Shown: positions 44,514-53,030, counted from the first letter of the stretch. The stretch: DNA of 64,000 nt from Collinsella aerofaciens (GCF_002736145.1 NZ_CP024160.1:372001-436000); one strand, 5' to 3'. The notes: generated from the sequence alone by a model not told the origin. Numbers and translations: made by a program.

Positions 44514-44587
44514 GCGGGCGTAGTTCAATGGTAGAACCCCAGCCTTCCAAGCTGATGACGCGGGTTCGATTCCCGTCGCCCGCTCCA
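44514..44587 (+). tRNA. tRNA-Gly (anticodon TCC)
   Basis: A 74-base cloverleaf including CCA. Acceptor GCGGGCG pairs with CGCCCGC; the anticodon loop CTTCCAA gives TCC; the T arm holds GGTTCGATTCC. It is six bases after tRNA-Pro and probably co-transcribed. Its 3' end is duplicated 203 bases downstream. Confidence 0.95.
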
Positions 44588-44607
44588 TAAGAATTGTTTT
44601 AACGGCT
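44571..44607 (+). repeat. Direct repeat, copy 1 (tRNA-Gly 3' end plus flank)
   Basis: TCCCGTCGCCCGCTCCA plus TAAGAATTGTTTTAACGGCT. Copy 2 at 44774-44810 differs at one base, and weaker similarity runs about 35 bases further, into TTTGGGACCAGA-like sequence. Confidence 0.85.
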
Positions 44608-44650
44608 TTGGTTTCCTTTGGGGACCAGACCTGTTTTCGTTTACGCGCCG

Positions 44651-44671
44651 GGCGACGGGAATCGAACCCGC
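44651..44671 (-). repeat. Inverted copy of the tRNA-Gly T arm
   Basis: Twenty-one bases that are the exact reverse complement of tRNA-Gly positions 44560-44580. Not a complete tRNA. Confidence 0.8.
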
Positions 44672-44681
44672 CAGGGTGCGG

Positions 44682-44770
44682 AGCTGAGAAAATGCGTGAG
44701 CATTTTCCAGCGCAGCACGCAAGGGCCGAAGGCCCGCAGCGAAACAAGGATTTGCGAAGCAAATCCTTGG
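44682..44770. other. Run of three short hairpins inside the tRNA-Gly duplication
   Basis: AAAATGC-GTGA-GCATTTT, GGGCC-GAA-GGCCC and AAGGATTTGC-GAA-GCAAATCCTT follow each other within about 85 bases. The function is unknown; no gene is supported here. Confidence 0.6.
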
Positions 44771-44773
44771 ACT

Positions 44774-44810
44774 TCCCGTCGCCCGCTCCATTAGAATTGT
44801 TTTAACGGCT
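44774..44810 (+). repeat. Direct repeat, copy 2 (tRNA-Gly 3' end plus flank)
   Basis: Matches 44571-44607 at 36 of 37 bases. Together the copies bracket about 165 bases, like attachment-site repeats at a tRNA 3' end. Confidence 0.8.
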
Positions 44811-44870
44811 CTGCTTCCTTTTGGGACCAGAGCCATTTTCATATACATGCCGGGACCCCACATCCCCTCC

Positions 44871-44940
44871 TAAGTTGCGGTGAAATACGGACTGTTTTCC
44901 GGCTTTTATGGCCCATGTAGTCCGTATTTCACCGCAACTA
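44871..44940. repeat. Dispersed hairpin repeat B, copy 2
   Basis: AGTTGCGGTGAAAT...CGGACT (44873-44893) pairs perfectly over 21 bp with 44919-44939. It is preceded by CATCCCCTCC, the reverse complement of the flank that follows copy 3, so it is inverted relative to that copy. The rest of 44941-45100 shows only a weak hairpin (CTGACC...GGTCAG). Confidence 0.8.
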
Positions 44941-45124
44941 TTTGTAAGGTTGGATTTTGATGCCGTTGGGAGGGTCGTAGCGACCGTCTACCGAGAGTGG
45001 AGATATTTTTTGAAGCGCTGACCTGCGACGTCAAGCTTTTGGTCAGCTTTTGGCAAGGCCTGCGGACGGAAGCATGCGATAGCGTAATGGTATTCTCTCC
45101 GCCGTGATGGTTATGGGGTTGGCC

Positions 45125-46126
45125 ATGCTCGATAAAGGCAAACATTTTCCGCAGTCATATGCAAGGATGCTATTCTCGGCCCTTGGAAATCATCAAGATG
45201 GACAGCTGCTTATAACAATTGATCCTTGGGATGAACGCCGTGCGCGCGAGCTTATGCAGAAAGAGCTCATGCTCCGTCTTTACAACCATGTGTATGCTGA
45301 TCCGGTCTATTGGAATAATCTTGGGGTTGAAGATCGCATTTTTCAGCTGGCATCCGCTATTGCGTTCGTTGAACCGGATGCTGTGTTTTGCGGATCGACG
45401 GCAGCGCTGCTCTACGGCATCGGCTCGGCGTATGCGCTTCTGGATAAAGTGCAAGTGCTGCTGCCACGTTCTACAAGGCGTGATACGTATGAGTTCGTTG
45501 AATACAAGCGCTGGCGCCCGGGCGTGGTATGGCGGCTCGGCCCGTTTACGCTGACGGATCCGTATCGGACGGTGGTCGATATCGCCCGAACGAGCGCCTT
45601 TCGCTATGCACTGGGCTATGTCGATGGCTTGGCCCGTGAGTACGATGTCGAACGCGAAGAGCTGCGAGCATATGCGCAGGCAAATTGCCGAGGGTTGCAT
45701 GGCATCGCGCGTGCTTTTGACGTTTTTGAGCATATGGACGGCAGGTCAGACAATGGTGGCGAGTCCGAGGCGAGAGCAGCGATGATTCTCGCTGGGGTTG
45801 TCGCGCCTGAGCTTCAAGTTGAGATACCGCGACCGGGAAACGCTGGCTATTATCTAGCAGATTATGGCTGGCAGATGCCAGACGGCTCATGGACGCTGGC
45901 AGAGCTGCATGGGCTAGGTAAGTTTGAAGACGAAGCTCAAAATGATCCAGAGCAAGCGGCGGCAAAAACCTATCGAGCGGCCCTCATGCGCGACGCGAAT
46001 CTTCGCGCCATGGGCCACAACGTCATTCATTTCAAACTCTCGGACACCTACGACGTGGAATCGTTCGGTGCCATGATGCGCGGTTACGGCATTCCGACAA
46101 CAAAACCCTACGCCGACTCCCGATAG
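45125..46126 (+). CDS. Unknown protein with winged-helix-like N-part and nuclease-like C-part
   Basis: A 333-residue protein, not confidently assigned. The middle (VFCGSTAALLYGIGSAY, then FTLTDPYRTVVDIARTSAF) resembles AbiEi-type antitoxin-like proteins common in Actinobacteria. The C-terminal 110 residues (GGESEARAAMILAG, then YYLADYGWQ, ending NVIHFKLSD) resemble in layout a DUF559/Vsr-like nuclease fold with E, D and E/K positions; activity is not implied. Start choice is uncertain: ATGs at 45107, 45113 and 45125 are in frame; only 45125 has a GGGG-like site. Its neighbours are repeat B copies on both sides and a toxin-antitoxin pair. Confidence 0.55.
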   Translation: MLDKGKHFPQSYARMLFSALGNHQDGQLLITIDPWDERRARELMQKELMLRLYNHVYADPVYWNNLGVEDRIFQLASAIAFVEPDAVFCGSTAALLYGIGSAYALLDKVQVLLPRSTRRDTYEFVEYKRWRPGVVWRLGPFTLTDPYRTVVDIARTSAFRYALGYVDGLAREYDVEREELRAYAQANCRGLHGIARAFDVFEHMDGRSDNGGESEARAAMILAGVVAPELQVEIPRPGNAGYYLADYGWQMPDGSWTLAELHGLGKFEDEAQNDPEQAAAKTYRAALMRDANLRAMGHNVIHFKLSDTYDVESFGAMMRGYGIPTTKPYADSR

Positions 46127-46152
46127 CGAAATCGTTCGCAGCCAACCTTCAA

Positions 46153-46223
46153 TAAGTTGCGGTGAAATGCGGACTGTTGAGGCCTTTAAAGGCATGAAAC
46201 AGTCCGCATTTCACCGCAACTTA
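46153..46223. repeat. Dispersed hairpin repeat B, copy 3
   Basis: Perfect 26-bp inverted arms (46153-46178 and 46198-46223) with an inner palindrome GCCTTTAAAGGC in the loop. The variable pair in the arm is GC here, AG in copy 1 and AC in copy 2, with matching changes on the other arm. It lies between convergent genes. Confidence 0.85.
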
Positions 46224-46267
46224 GGAGGGGATGGGGCTGAGGGGCGGGCGATGCCGTTGCTTGTCGG

Positions 46268-46744
46268 TTAGTGGCGGGATTGGTGGCGGAGCTTGTCGAT
46301 GATGGCGTCGGTGCCGTGGCAGCGGGCCTCGGCGGCGCGGTCGCGGGCTTCGGCTGCGGTTTGGCGCTTGCGGCGGTAATCGATCATGCCTTGGATGATG
46401 GGCTTGCCAAAGCTCACGACATCATCGTTGTAGATGGCGGTTCGGGCTGCGAGGAGGCAGTCGGTAAAGTCCATATGGGTCTTGCCAAAGAGTTTGACGG
46501 CAAGGGCGACAACGGTGGGCTCGTCGACCATGACGTCATCGAGCAGCCTTTTCATGGTCGCAGCAATCTCAACGCGGGGAACCTTATAGACGTCGCGCAG
46601 CGTGACCACGACGCGCGTGATGATTTCGGGGTAGACACGAGCGGTGCGCGTGGCGATGACCTTGGCGGCGCGCGGCGACAGGACCTCGTCGTCGTCGAGC
46701 AGATAGCGCAGGATGACGGTCTCGTCGATGATGGTGCTACTCAT
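46268..46744 (-). CDS. PIN-domain toxin-like protein
   Basis: A 158-residue protein. The N-terminus (IIDETVILRYLLDDDE, with Asp7) and the later segment MDFTDCLLAARTAIYNDDVVSFGKPI fit the PIN ribonuclease fold, in which acidic residues hold Mg2+. The last 35 residues are charged and outside the core. Its ATG at 46744 lies inside the end of the RelB-like gene, an overlap typical of toxin-antitoxin pairs. RNA cleavage is inferred, not shown. Confidence 0.7.
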   Translation of the reverse strand: MSSTIIDETVILRYLLDDDEVLSPRAAKVIATRTARVYPEIITRVVVTLRDVYKVPRVEIAATMKRLLDDVMVDEPTVVALAVKLFGKTHMDFTDCLLAARTAIYNDDVVSFGKPIIQGMIDYRRKRQTAAEARDRAAEARCHGTDAIIDKLRHQSRH

Positions 46745-47060
46745 GGATATCTACTTCCTCGGGACCCAAAATCGAATCGTCGCTTTCTGTAGCAAGGTAT
46801 TCAATCCAGGCATTGCGCTCCTTGGAGCGGCGATTGGGGTCCCCATATGCTTTGAGCGATCCATAGGCGGCGGTGCCGTCCTTTGAGCGCACGGCGACCG
46901 GCTGAAAGGGGAGCTTGCGCATCAAAATGCTCTGCGCGACAAATAGACGGACAGCCTCGGCGAGCGATGTGCCCATGGCGTCGTAGAGACGCTCGGCATG
47001 CTGCTTGTCTTCCTCGCGAATGCGCACCTGCAGGATGGCTCGTTTTTGAGTCGATGACAT
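46737..47060 (-). CDS. RelB/DinJ-like antitoxin
   Basis: A 107-residue protein with the ribbon-helix-helix N-terminus ILQVRIREEDKQHAERLYD, then TSLAEAVRLFVAQ and LPFQP, the RelB/DinJ pattern. It should bind DNA as a dimer and neutralise the toxin. The ATG at 47060 follows AAGGGAGG at six bases and is preferred to the adjacent GTG. It overlaps the PIN gene by 8 bases. Pairing of RelB-like with PIN rather than RelE is somewhat unusual. Confidence 0.75.
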   Translation of the reverse strand: MSSTQKRAILQVRIREEDKQHAERLYDAMGTSLAEAVRLFVAQSILMRKLPFQPVAVRSKDGTAAYGSLKAYGDPNRRSKERNAWIEYLATESDDSILGPEEVDIHE

Positions 47061-47108
47061 CACTGGCCTCCCTTAATGAGCGTGCAATATGAATAGTCAA
47101 ATACAGCT

Positions 47109-47126
47109 TTGGCTAGTAATAGCCAA
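47109..47126. promoter_or_regulatory. Candidate toxin-antitoxin operator
   Basis: TTGGCTA-GTAA-TAGCCAA is a perfect 7-bp inverted repeat about 50 bases upstream of the antitoxin start, where autorepressor sites usually lie. Confidence 0.5.
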
Positions 47127-47285
47127 TTCTATAACAACTACTTTATTGCACTCGAGTAAATGAGTGTGAACAATATTACAAACGTACTACATCCTTCAGA
47201 AGCGAGCGTGAAATCTATGTTGGGCGTACGCGTGTAATACACTCGCTTTTATATCCTATCGAGAATAATCCTAACCAGCCCAAAC

Positions 47286-47311
47286 CCCTGCAATACACCC
47301 GTAATGCAGGG
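47286..47311. other. Hairpins in the leader of the formate hydrogenlyase operon
   Basis: CCCTGCA (47286-47292) pairs with TGCAGGG (47305-47311). Further on, CCGGACC (47417-47423) pairs with GGTCCGG (47430-47436). The 47127-47488 gap is AT-rich at first, with TATATT-like boxes near 47343; no gene is supported. Confidence 0.4.
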
Positions 47312-47488
47312 CCTATGCTCAAGTTTACCCCCTGCAACTGCGTATATTTAACCTGTATACCGTTGGAGATATTCTACCGAGTGCCTGTTTCGCCGCATGC
47401 TCTCGATACGCCGATGCCGGACCACGGGCGGTCCGGGGCAACGTCGACAGGGTCTCTCCGGCATGGGATTCAGGAGGGAGTGAACAAC

Positions 47489-48007
47489 ATGGGCAATAAA
47501 CGAGTCGTAGCCGATTCATCGCGCTGCATTGGGTGCCAAACCTGCATGGCAGCGTGTATCGAGGCACACGACATCCCCGGCAACATTGCCGCGCCGCGTC
47601 TGCGCGTGACGCGTACGTACGAGATCTCCGCACCGGTGGCTTGCCATCACTGCGAGGATGCCCCGTGCGCTAAGGCCTGCCCCACGGGCGCCTTGTTCTT
47701 TGATCCAAAGAACCATCGCATCGGCGTCAACGAGGACAACTGCATCGGCTGCAAGAGCTGCGTCATGGCCTGCCCCTTTGGCGCCGTGAGCGTGGCGACC
47801 ACGCAGGTCCCCGTCTTGATGGGCGACGTGCGCGTGGGTTCGCAGACTAAGAGCTTCGTGCTCAAGTGCGACCTGTGCGTGGACCGTCCCGGCGGTCCGG
47901 CGTGTGCCGAGGCGTGCCCGACCAAGGGCCTCACCCTGGTAGACGAGGAGCGCCTGGCGGAGCTGACCGCCGAGCGTGCCCGCGCCACCATCGAAAACGA
48001 GGCGTAG
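47489..48007 (+). CDS. hydN: HydN-like four-cluster ferredoxin
   Basis: A 172-residue electron-transfer protein with four [4Fe-4S] motifs. The first is CIGCQTCMAAC at Cys13, 16, 19 and 23; then CHHCEDAPCAKACP, CIGCKSCVMACP, and CDLC with CAEACP. It is probably the partner passing electrons between FdhF and the hydrogenase, as HydN or HycB does in E. coli. The ATG at 47489 follows AGGAGGGAG. It lies 76 bases before fdhF and opens the operon. Confidence 0.88.
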   Translation: MGNKRVVADSSRCIGCQTCMAACIEAHDIPGNIAAPRLRVTRTYEISAPVACHHCEDAPCAKACPTGALFFDPKNHRIGVNEDNCIGCKSCVMACPFGAVSVATTQVPVLMGDVRVGSQTKSFVLKCDLCVDRPGGPACAEACPTKGLTLVDEERLAELTAERARATIENEA

Positions 48008-48083
48008 GCGGGCGGCCATGCAGGCCCAACGATTGTCAAACAAGAACCGATTAATCGGTAGCAGAGAAAGGAAGGAGGGTGTC

Positions 48084-50306
48084 ATGGAGAAGCATAAAGT
48101 GATCTGCCCGTACTGCGGCGCCGGTTGCCAGTTTAACCTCCTGGTCCAAAACGGCCAGGTCGTGGGTACCGAACCGCTCAACGGCATCACCAATCAGGGC
48201 GAGCTGTGCCTTAAGGGCATGAGCGGCTACGACTTCATCAACGACACCAAGATCTTGACTCCTCGCGTACTGCACCCGATGATCCGCCGCACCAAGGGCG
48301 CGGATCTTGAGCGCGTAAGCTGGGACGAGGCACTGGATTTCACCGCATCTAAGATGCAGGCCATAATTGACGAATATGGTCCTAACGCTGTCATGACCAC
48401 CGGCTCTTCGCGAGGCGGCGGCAATGAGGCGAACTACGTCATGCAGAAGTTTACGCGTGCGTGCATCGGCACCCACAGCGTGGACAACTGCGCCCGTACT
48501 TGACACGGCCCTACTGTCCTCGGTCTGATGGACACGGTTGGTTCAGGTTGCATGTCATGCTCCATCCCCGGTATGGAGGATGCGGGCTGCATTTTCCTCT
48601 TCGGCTATAACCCTGCCGATTCGCACCCCATCGTCGCAAGGCGTATCGTGCGAGCCAAAGAAAAGGGTTGCAAGATCATCGTCGCCGACCCGCGCCATAT
48701 CGAAACCGCGCGTATCGCCGATCTCTACCTTCCGATCAAGAACGGTTGCAATGTTGCGTTCCTCAACGCCTTTGCCAACTGTCTGGTCAACGATGGCCTC
48801 TACGACAAGGAATTCGTCGCCGAGCACACGAACGGCTTTGACGAATGGTGGGAGACCATCAAGAACTACACTCCCGAATCCGTACAGGACATCACGGGTG
48901 TCGAGCCCGCGCTGATCCACCAAGCTGCCGAGATGTACGCCACGGCGAAGCCCTCTGCCATCATTGGCTGGGGCATGGGCGTATGCCAGCAGAAGCAGAA
49001 CCTGAAGACGGTGCACACCATCGCCTCCATCGCCTGCGTTGCCGGCCAGATCGGCAAACCCAACTCCGGCCTCGCGCCCGTGCGCGGTCAGAATAACGTC
49101 CAGGGCTCTTGCGATATGGGCATGCTGCCCAACCTGTACCCTGGCTATCAGAAAGTCACCGACCCCGCCGCTCGCGCCAAGTTTGCCAAGGCTTGGGGCG
49201 TGCCCGAGGAAAAGCTCCCGCTCGAGGAGGGCTACAAGCTCACCGACCTGGGCCACCTGGTCGACGAGGGCAAGGTGCACTGCTTCTACAACTACGGCGA
49301 GGACCCGGTGCAGACCGAGCCCGATTCGGCCGGTATGCGCAAGACGCTCTCCGAGCTGGATCTGTTCATTTGCCAGGACATCTTTATGACGCAGACGACC
49401 ATGCTCGCCGACGTCATCCTGCCCGCTACCTCTTGGGGCGAGCACGAGGGTGTCTTTACCGCGTCTGACCGTAGCTTCCAGCACTTTGACGCGGCCGTTC
49501 CGCCCAAGGGCGAGTGCCGCCACGACTGGGAGATCTTCGCGGACCTGTCTACGCGCATGGGTTACCCCATGCACTACGACAACACCGAGCAGATCTGGAA
49601 TGAGTGCATTAGCCTGTGCCCCAACTTTGTGGGCGCGACCTACGAGAAGATGGCTCCCGAGGGCGGCTACGCCCAGTGGCCCGTCAAGAGCACCGATGTG
49701 AACGACCACGGTACGGCCGACATGTTCGCCGGTGGCAAGTTCACCACCAAGGACGGCCGCGCCAACCTGATGGCGCACGACTGGGAGGCGCCTTCCGAGC
49801 TTCCCGACGATGAGTACCCGCTCATCCTGTGCACCGTCCGCGAGGTTGGCCACTACAGCTGCCGCTCGATGACCGGCAACTGCAAGACGCTGGCGCTGCT
49901 TGCCGACGAGCCCGGCTTTGTCCGCATGAATCCCGCGGACGCCCAGGCGCGCGGCATCAAGAACGGCGACATCGTCTCGATTCACAGCCGCCGCGGCCAG
50001 GTATACAGCCGCGCCGACGTGAGCGACCGTATCAACAAGGGCACGGTCTATATGACCTACCAGTGGTGGATCGGCAAGTGCAACGAGCTGACCATGCACA
50101 AGGTCGACCCGGTCTCGCATACGCCCGAGGACAAGTTCTCCGCCTGCCAGGTTGACGCCATTGCCGACCAGGTCTGGGCCGAGGGCGAGGTCGAGCGTCA
50201 GTACACCGAGCTCAAGCAGGCTCTGGTCGACGCCGCCGCTCCCCAGGACGTTGAGCCTGGCGCCGCCAAGTTCGACGACGAGACGCACGTGAATCAAATC
50301 GTGTAG
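48084..50306 (+). CDS. fdhF: Formate dehydrogenase H, selenocysteine-containing
   Basis: Oxidises formate to CO2 at a Mo-bis-MGD centre. The 740-residue protein is read through an in-frame TGA at 48501-48503, codon 140, the same position as Sec140 of E. coli FdhF; the context is CART-Sec-HGPTVLGL, with the conserved His141. The [4Fe-4S] ligands are Cys8, 11, 15 and 42 (CPYCGAGC and ELCLKG). FGYNPADSHPIVA and the C-terminal Moco-binding region are intact. There is no Tat signal, so it is cytoplasmic. The ATG at 48084 follows GAAGGAGGG. A SECIS-like hairpin follows the TGA. Upstream is the ferredoxin gene and downstream the hyf genes. Confidence 0.97.
48516..48533 (+). promoter_or_regulatory. 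SECIS element of fdhF
   Basis: GTCCTC-GGTCT-GATGGAC: a stem with one unpaired T and the GGTCT loop, starting 13 bases after the TGA. Loop, size and spacing resemble the E. coli fdhF SECIS. Confidence 0.8.
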
Positions 50307-50327
50307 TCCCGTTCTCGTTGGCTTTTT

Positions 50328-50370
50328 GGGCCGGGCGTCCCGTACGTTCGGGAGCCCGGCCCGTTATTTT
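50328..50370 (+). terminator. Hairpin between fdhF and hyfA
   Basis: GGGCCGGGC pairs with GCCCGGCCC, with an inner TCCCG/CGGGA stem, then GTTATTTT. It may lower read-through into hyfA or mark the end of a hydN-fdhF transcript. Confidence 0.65.
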
Positions 50371-50384
50371 GAAAGGAAGTGGGG

Positions 50385-51002
50385 ATGAACCGCTTCATCG
50401 ACATCAACCCGGAGAGGTGCATCGGCTGCGGAACATGCCAGTCCGCCTGTGCCGACGCCCACCGGATGCAGGGTCTTCAGGATACGCCGCGCCTGGCGCT
50501 CGTGAAGACCGGCGGTATTTCGGCCGCCCTTGCCTGCCACCATTGCGAGGGTGCCCCCTGCGCCGAGGTTTGCCCGGTGAATGCCATCGAGCACGATGGC
50601 GATCGCATCCACGTCAAGGAGCAGGAGTGCATCGGGTGCAGGCTGTGCGCCATCGCGTGCCCCTTCGGAGCCATCCATCCCGATGGCACGTCTATCGCCG
50701 GTGTCGCAGGCATGTGCGACCCGACGCCTTCGTATCCTAAGTCCCTGAGCAGCCTGCTTACGTGGGCTCCCGGCCAGTACACCTGCGCTGTCAAGTGCGA
50801 CCTGTGCGCCTTCGATCCGGACGGCCCGCATTGTGTGGCGGCGTGCCCCACCAAGGCGCTGACCGTCATGGGCGGCGCGGCCGATCGCGAGCTCGACGAG
50901 GCCAAGCGCCTGCGCTCGATCGAAAACGGTCCGGTCGTCGACGTTACCGCTGTGCCCCAGGGCCTCTCCGAGAAAGCAGAAGGGAGCGTAAACAATGGAT
51001 AG
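50385..51002 (+). CDS. hyfA: Hydrogenase-4 ferredoxin subunit HyfA
   Basis: A 205-residue ferredoxin with four [4Fe-4S] motifs: CIGCGTCQSAC at Cys12, 15, 18 and 22, CHHCEGAPCAEVCP, CIGCRLCAIACP, and CDLC with CVAACP. It should link FdhF to the hydrogenase peripheral arm. The C-terminal 40 residues are longer than the clusters need. The ATG at 50385 has AAGGAAG at proper spacing, better than the GTG at 50379. It overlaps hyfB by 8 bases. Confidence 0.88.
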   Translation: MNRFIDINPERCIGCGTCQSACADAHRMQGLQDTPRLALVKTGGISAALACHHCEGAPCAEVCPVNAIEHDGDRIHVKEQECIGCRLCAIACPFGAIHPDGTSIAGVAGMCDPTPSYPKSLSSLLTWAPGQYTCAVKCDLCAFDPDGPHCVAACPTKALTVMGGAADRELDEAKRLRSIENGPVVDVTAVPQGLSEKAEGSVNNG

Positions 51003-53013
51003 CATGACGCTGTTTATCGCATCGCTTGCCGTCTCGTGCATCGGTGCGCTCGCCTCGGTTCTGCTGATCAAGGCCGATAACGCCGCCAAGACCGCCGGCT
51101 GCCTTATCGGCGCCGTCGCGGCCGTGCTGTCGTTCATCGCGGGCCTCGAGGCCGTGCTTGGCGACGTTTCGTCCCTCAACACGGTCTTCTTCTTCCCGTT
51201 CGCCCGTCTCGAGCTCTTGCTCAACGGCCTTGCGGGCCTGATCGTGGTCCTCATCTCGATTCTCGCCTTTGCGGGCTTCATCTACGGTCTGTCCTACTTC
51301 GACGAGTACCCGGGCAAGGTCGGGCGCGCCGGCTTCTTTATGAACACCTTCGTCGCCTCGATGATGCTCGTCATCACCGCCGACAACGTGTTCTGGTTCC
51401 TGGTCGCCTTTGAGCTCATGTCCCTTACGAGCTACTTCCTTGTCGTTATCGAGGAGAACAAGAACTCCATTAGGGGCGGTTGGCTCTACTTCGTCATCGC
51501 GCACGTGGGCTTCGTTCTCATCATGGCGAGCTTCCTGCTCATGACCAACGGCGTGGGCGGTTCCTTCAGCTTCAGTGATTTCCGTACGCATGACTTTGGA
51601 CCCGCCGTCTCCTCCGCGTGCTTCGTCCTCGCGTTCTTCGGATTTGGCGCGAAGGCCGGTATCATCCCGCTGCACTCCTGGCTGCCCCAGGCGCACCCCG
51701 AGGCGCCGTCCAACGTGTCCGCCCTCATGTCCGGCGGCATGATCAAGATCGGCATCCTGGGAATCCTCAAGGTCGGTCTCGACCTGCTCGCGGGTTCGGG
51801 CGTCCAGCTCTGGTGGGGCCTCATGGTCCTGGTCTTCGGATCCATCTCGTCGGTCCTGGGTGTCGTCTACGCCCTCCACGAGCACGACATCAAGCGCCTG
51901 CTTGCCTATCACTCCGTCGAGAACATCGGCATCATCTTGCTCGGTGTCGGCGCGTCCATGACGGCGCACGCCCTGGGCAACGATGTCATCGCGACGATCG
52001 CGCTCATGGCCGCCCTCTACCACACGCTCAACCACGCCATGTTCAAGGGCGAGCTGTTCCTCGGCGCGGGCTCCCTGCTCTATGCCACGGGTACGCGCAA
52101 CATGGAGAAGATGGGCGGTCTGTTCCGCCGCATGCCGGTCACGGCCGTCTGCTTCCTCATCGGTGCCCTTGCCATCTCGGCCATCCCGCCGCTCAACGGC
52201 TTCGTTTCCGAGTGGTTCACCTACCAGTCCCTGTTCAACATCTCGACGCTCTCCGACCCGGTCGTCATGGTGTTCGCCGTCGCCTCCGCGGCCGCCCTCG
52301 CCATCACCGGTGCCCTGGCCGTCACGTGCTTCGTGAAGGCCTACGGCGTCTCGTTCGCGAGCAGCCCTCGTTCCCAGGAGGCCGCGAACGCCAAGGAGTC
52401 CCCGGCTCCGATGTTGTTCTCGCAGATGCTCCTCGCGGCCATCTGCGTGGTACTGGGAATCGGCTCCCCGGTCATCGCCCCGGTTCTGGGCGACGTCGCC
52501 CAGAGCGTGCTTGCCGGCTCCGCCGTCACAGCCACCTCGGGCGTGTCTCTCGTGAACGAGATTTCCGGTGCCGCCACCTCCACCCCCGCGATCGCCATCG
52601 CGCTCGTGGTCCTCACCGGCCTCGCGTTCGCGCTGAGGTCCTGCCTCGGCGCCAAGGCCCCCGCTAAGAAGACCGACCCTTGGGCGTGCGGCTACGAGCC
52701 CAACGAGCACATGCCCGTCGTCGCCACGAGCTTCGCGTCCGACGTCGAACTCTTCATGGGCCCGCTCTACACCCTGCGCGAGGTATGCACCAAGATCTGC
52801 TGGTCCATCGCGCACGTGTTCCAGAAGCTCACCGGTGTCGCCCAGGGCGTCGAGCCCCTGCCCGACCGTTTCCTGGTCGATGCACCGAGCGAGGGTGCCG
52901 ACAAGCTGGCCGGCCTCGCCTCCAAGATCGAGGGCGGCAACTACTCCGTATACATCTGCTACATCGTCGCGGCGCTCGTGGTCTTCCTCGTGCTCGCCGT
53001 GGTCATGGTCTAG
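50995..53013 (+). CDS. hyfB: Hydrogenase-4 membrane subunit HyfB (NuoL/HycC-like)
   Basis: A 672-residue antiporter-like membrane subunit with about 14-16 hydrophobic helices. Conserved elements are FELMSLTSYFLVV (helix with the key Glu), PLHSWLPQAHPEAPSNVSAL, and KRLLAYHSVENIGII. The C-terminal part ends with a membrane helix (YICYIVAALVVFLVLAVVMV). It may take part in ion pumping. GGGAG lies upstream of the ATG at 50995. Confidence 0.92.
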   Translation: MDSMTLFIASLAVSCIGALASVLLIKADNAAKTAGCLIGAVAAVLSFIAGLEAVLGDVSSLNTVFFFPFARLELLLNGLAGLIVVLISILAFAGFIYGLSYFDEYPGKVGRAGFFMNTFVASMMLVITADNVFWFLVAFELMSLTSYFLVVIEENKNSIRGGWLYFVIAHVGFVLIMASFLLMTNGVGGSFSFSDFRTHDFGPAVSSACFVLAFFGFGAKAGIIPLHSWLPQAHPEAPSNVSALMSGGMIKIGILGILKVGLDLLAGSGVQLWWGLMVLVFGSISSVLGVVYALHEHDIKRLLAYHSVENIGIILLGVGASMTAHALGNDVIATIALMAALYHTLNHAMFKGELFLGAGSLLYATGTRNMEKMGGLFRRMPVTAVCFLIGALAISAIPPLNGFVSEWFTYQSLFNISTLSDPVVMVFAVASAAALAITGALAVTCFVKAYGVSFASSPRSQEAANAKESPAPMLFSQMLLAAICVVLGIGSPVIAPVLGDVAQSVLAGSAVTATSGVSLVNEISGAATSTPAIAIALVVLTGLAFALRSCLGAKAPAKKTDPWACGYEPNEHMPVVATSFASDVELFMGPLYTLREVCTKICWSIAHVFQKLTGVAQGVEPLPDRFLVDAPSEGADKLAGLASKIEGGNYSVYICYIVAALVVFLVLAVVMV

Positions 53014-53030
53014 AGAGGGGAGAGGATATT

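Noticed and set aside
44421-44863. Minus-strand frames across tRNA-Gly and its duplicated end
   Set aside because: They translate the antisense of tRNAs, giving the familiar false ATGIEPASSAW-type peptide.
50944-52815. A 623-codon minus-strand frame opposite hyfB
   Set aside because: Asp/Gly/Arg/His-rich antisense product typical of GC-rich genes; hyfB is clearly coding.
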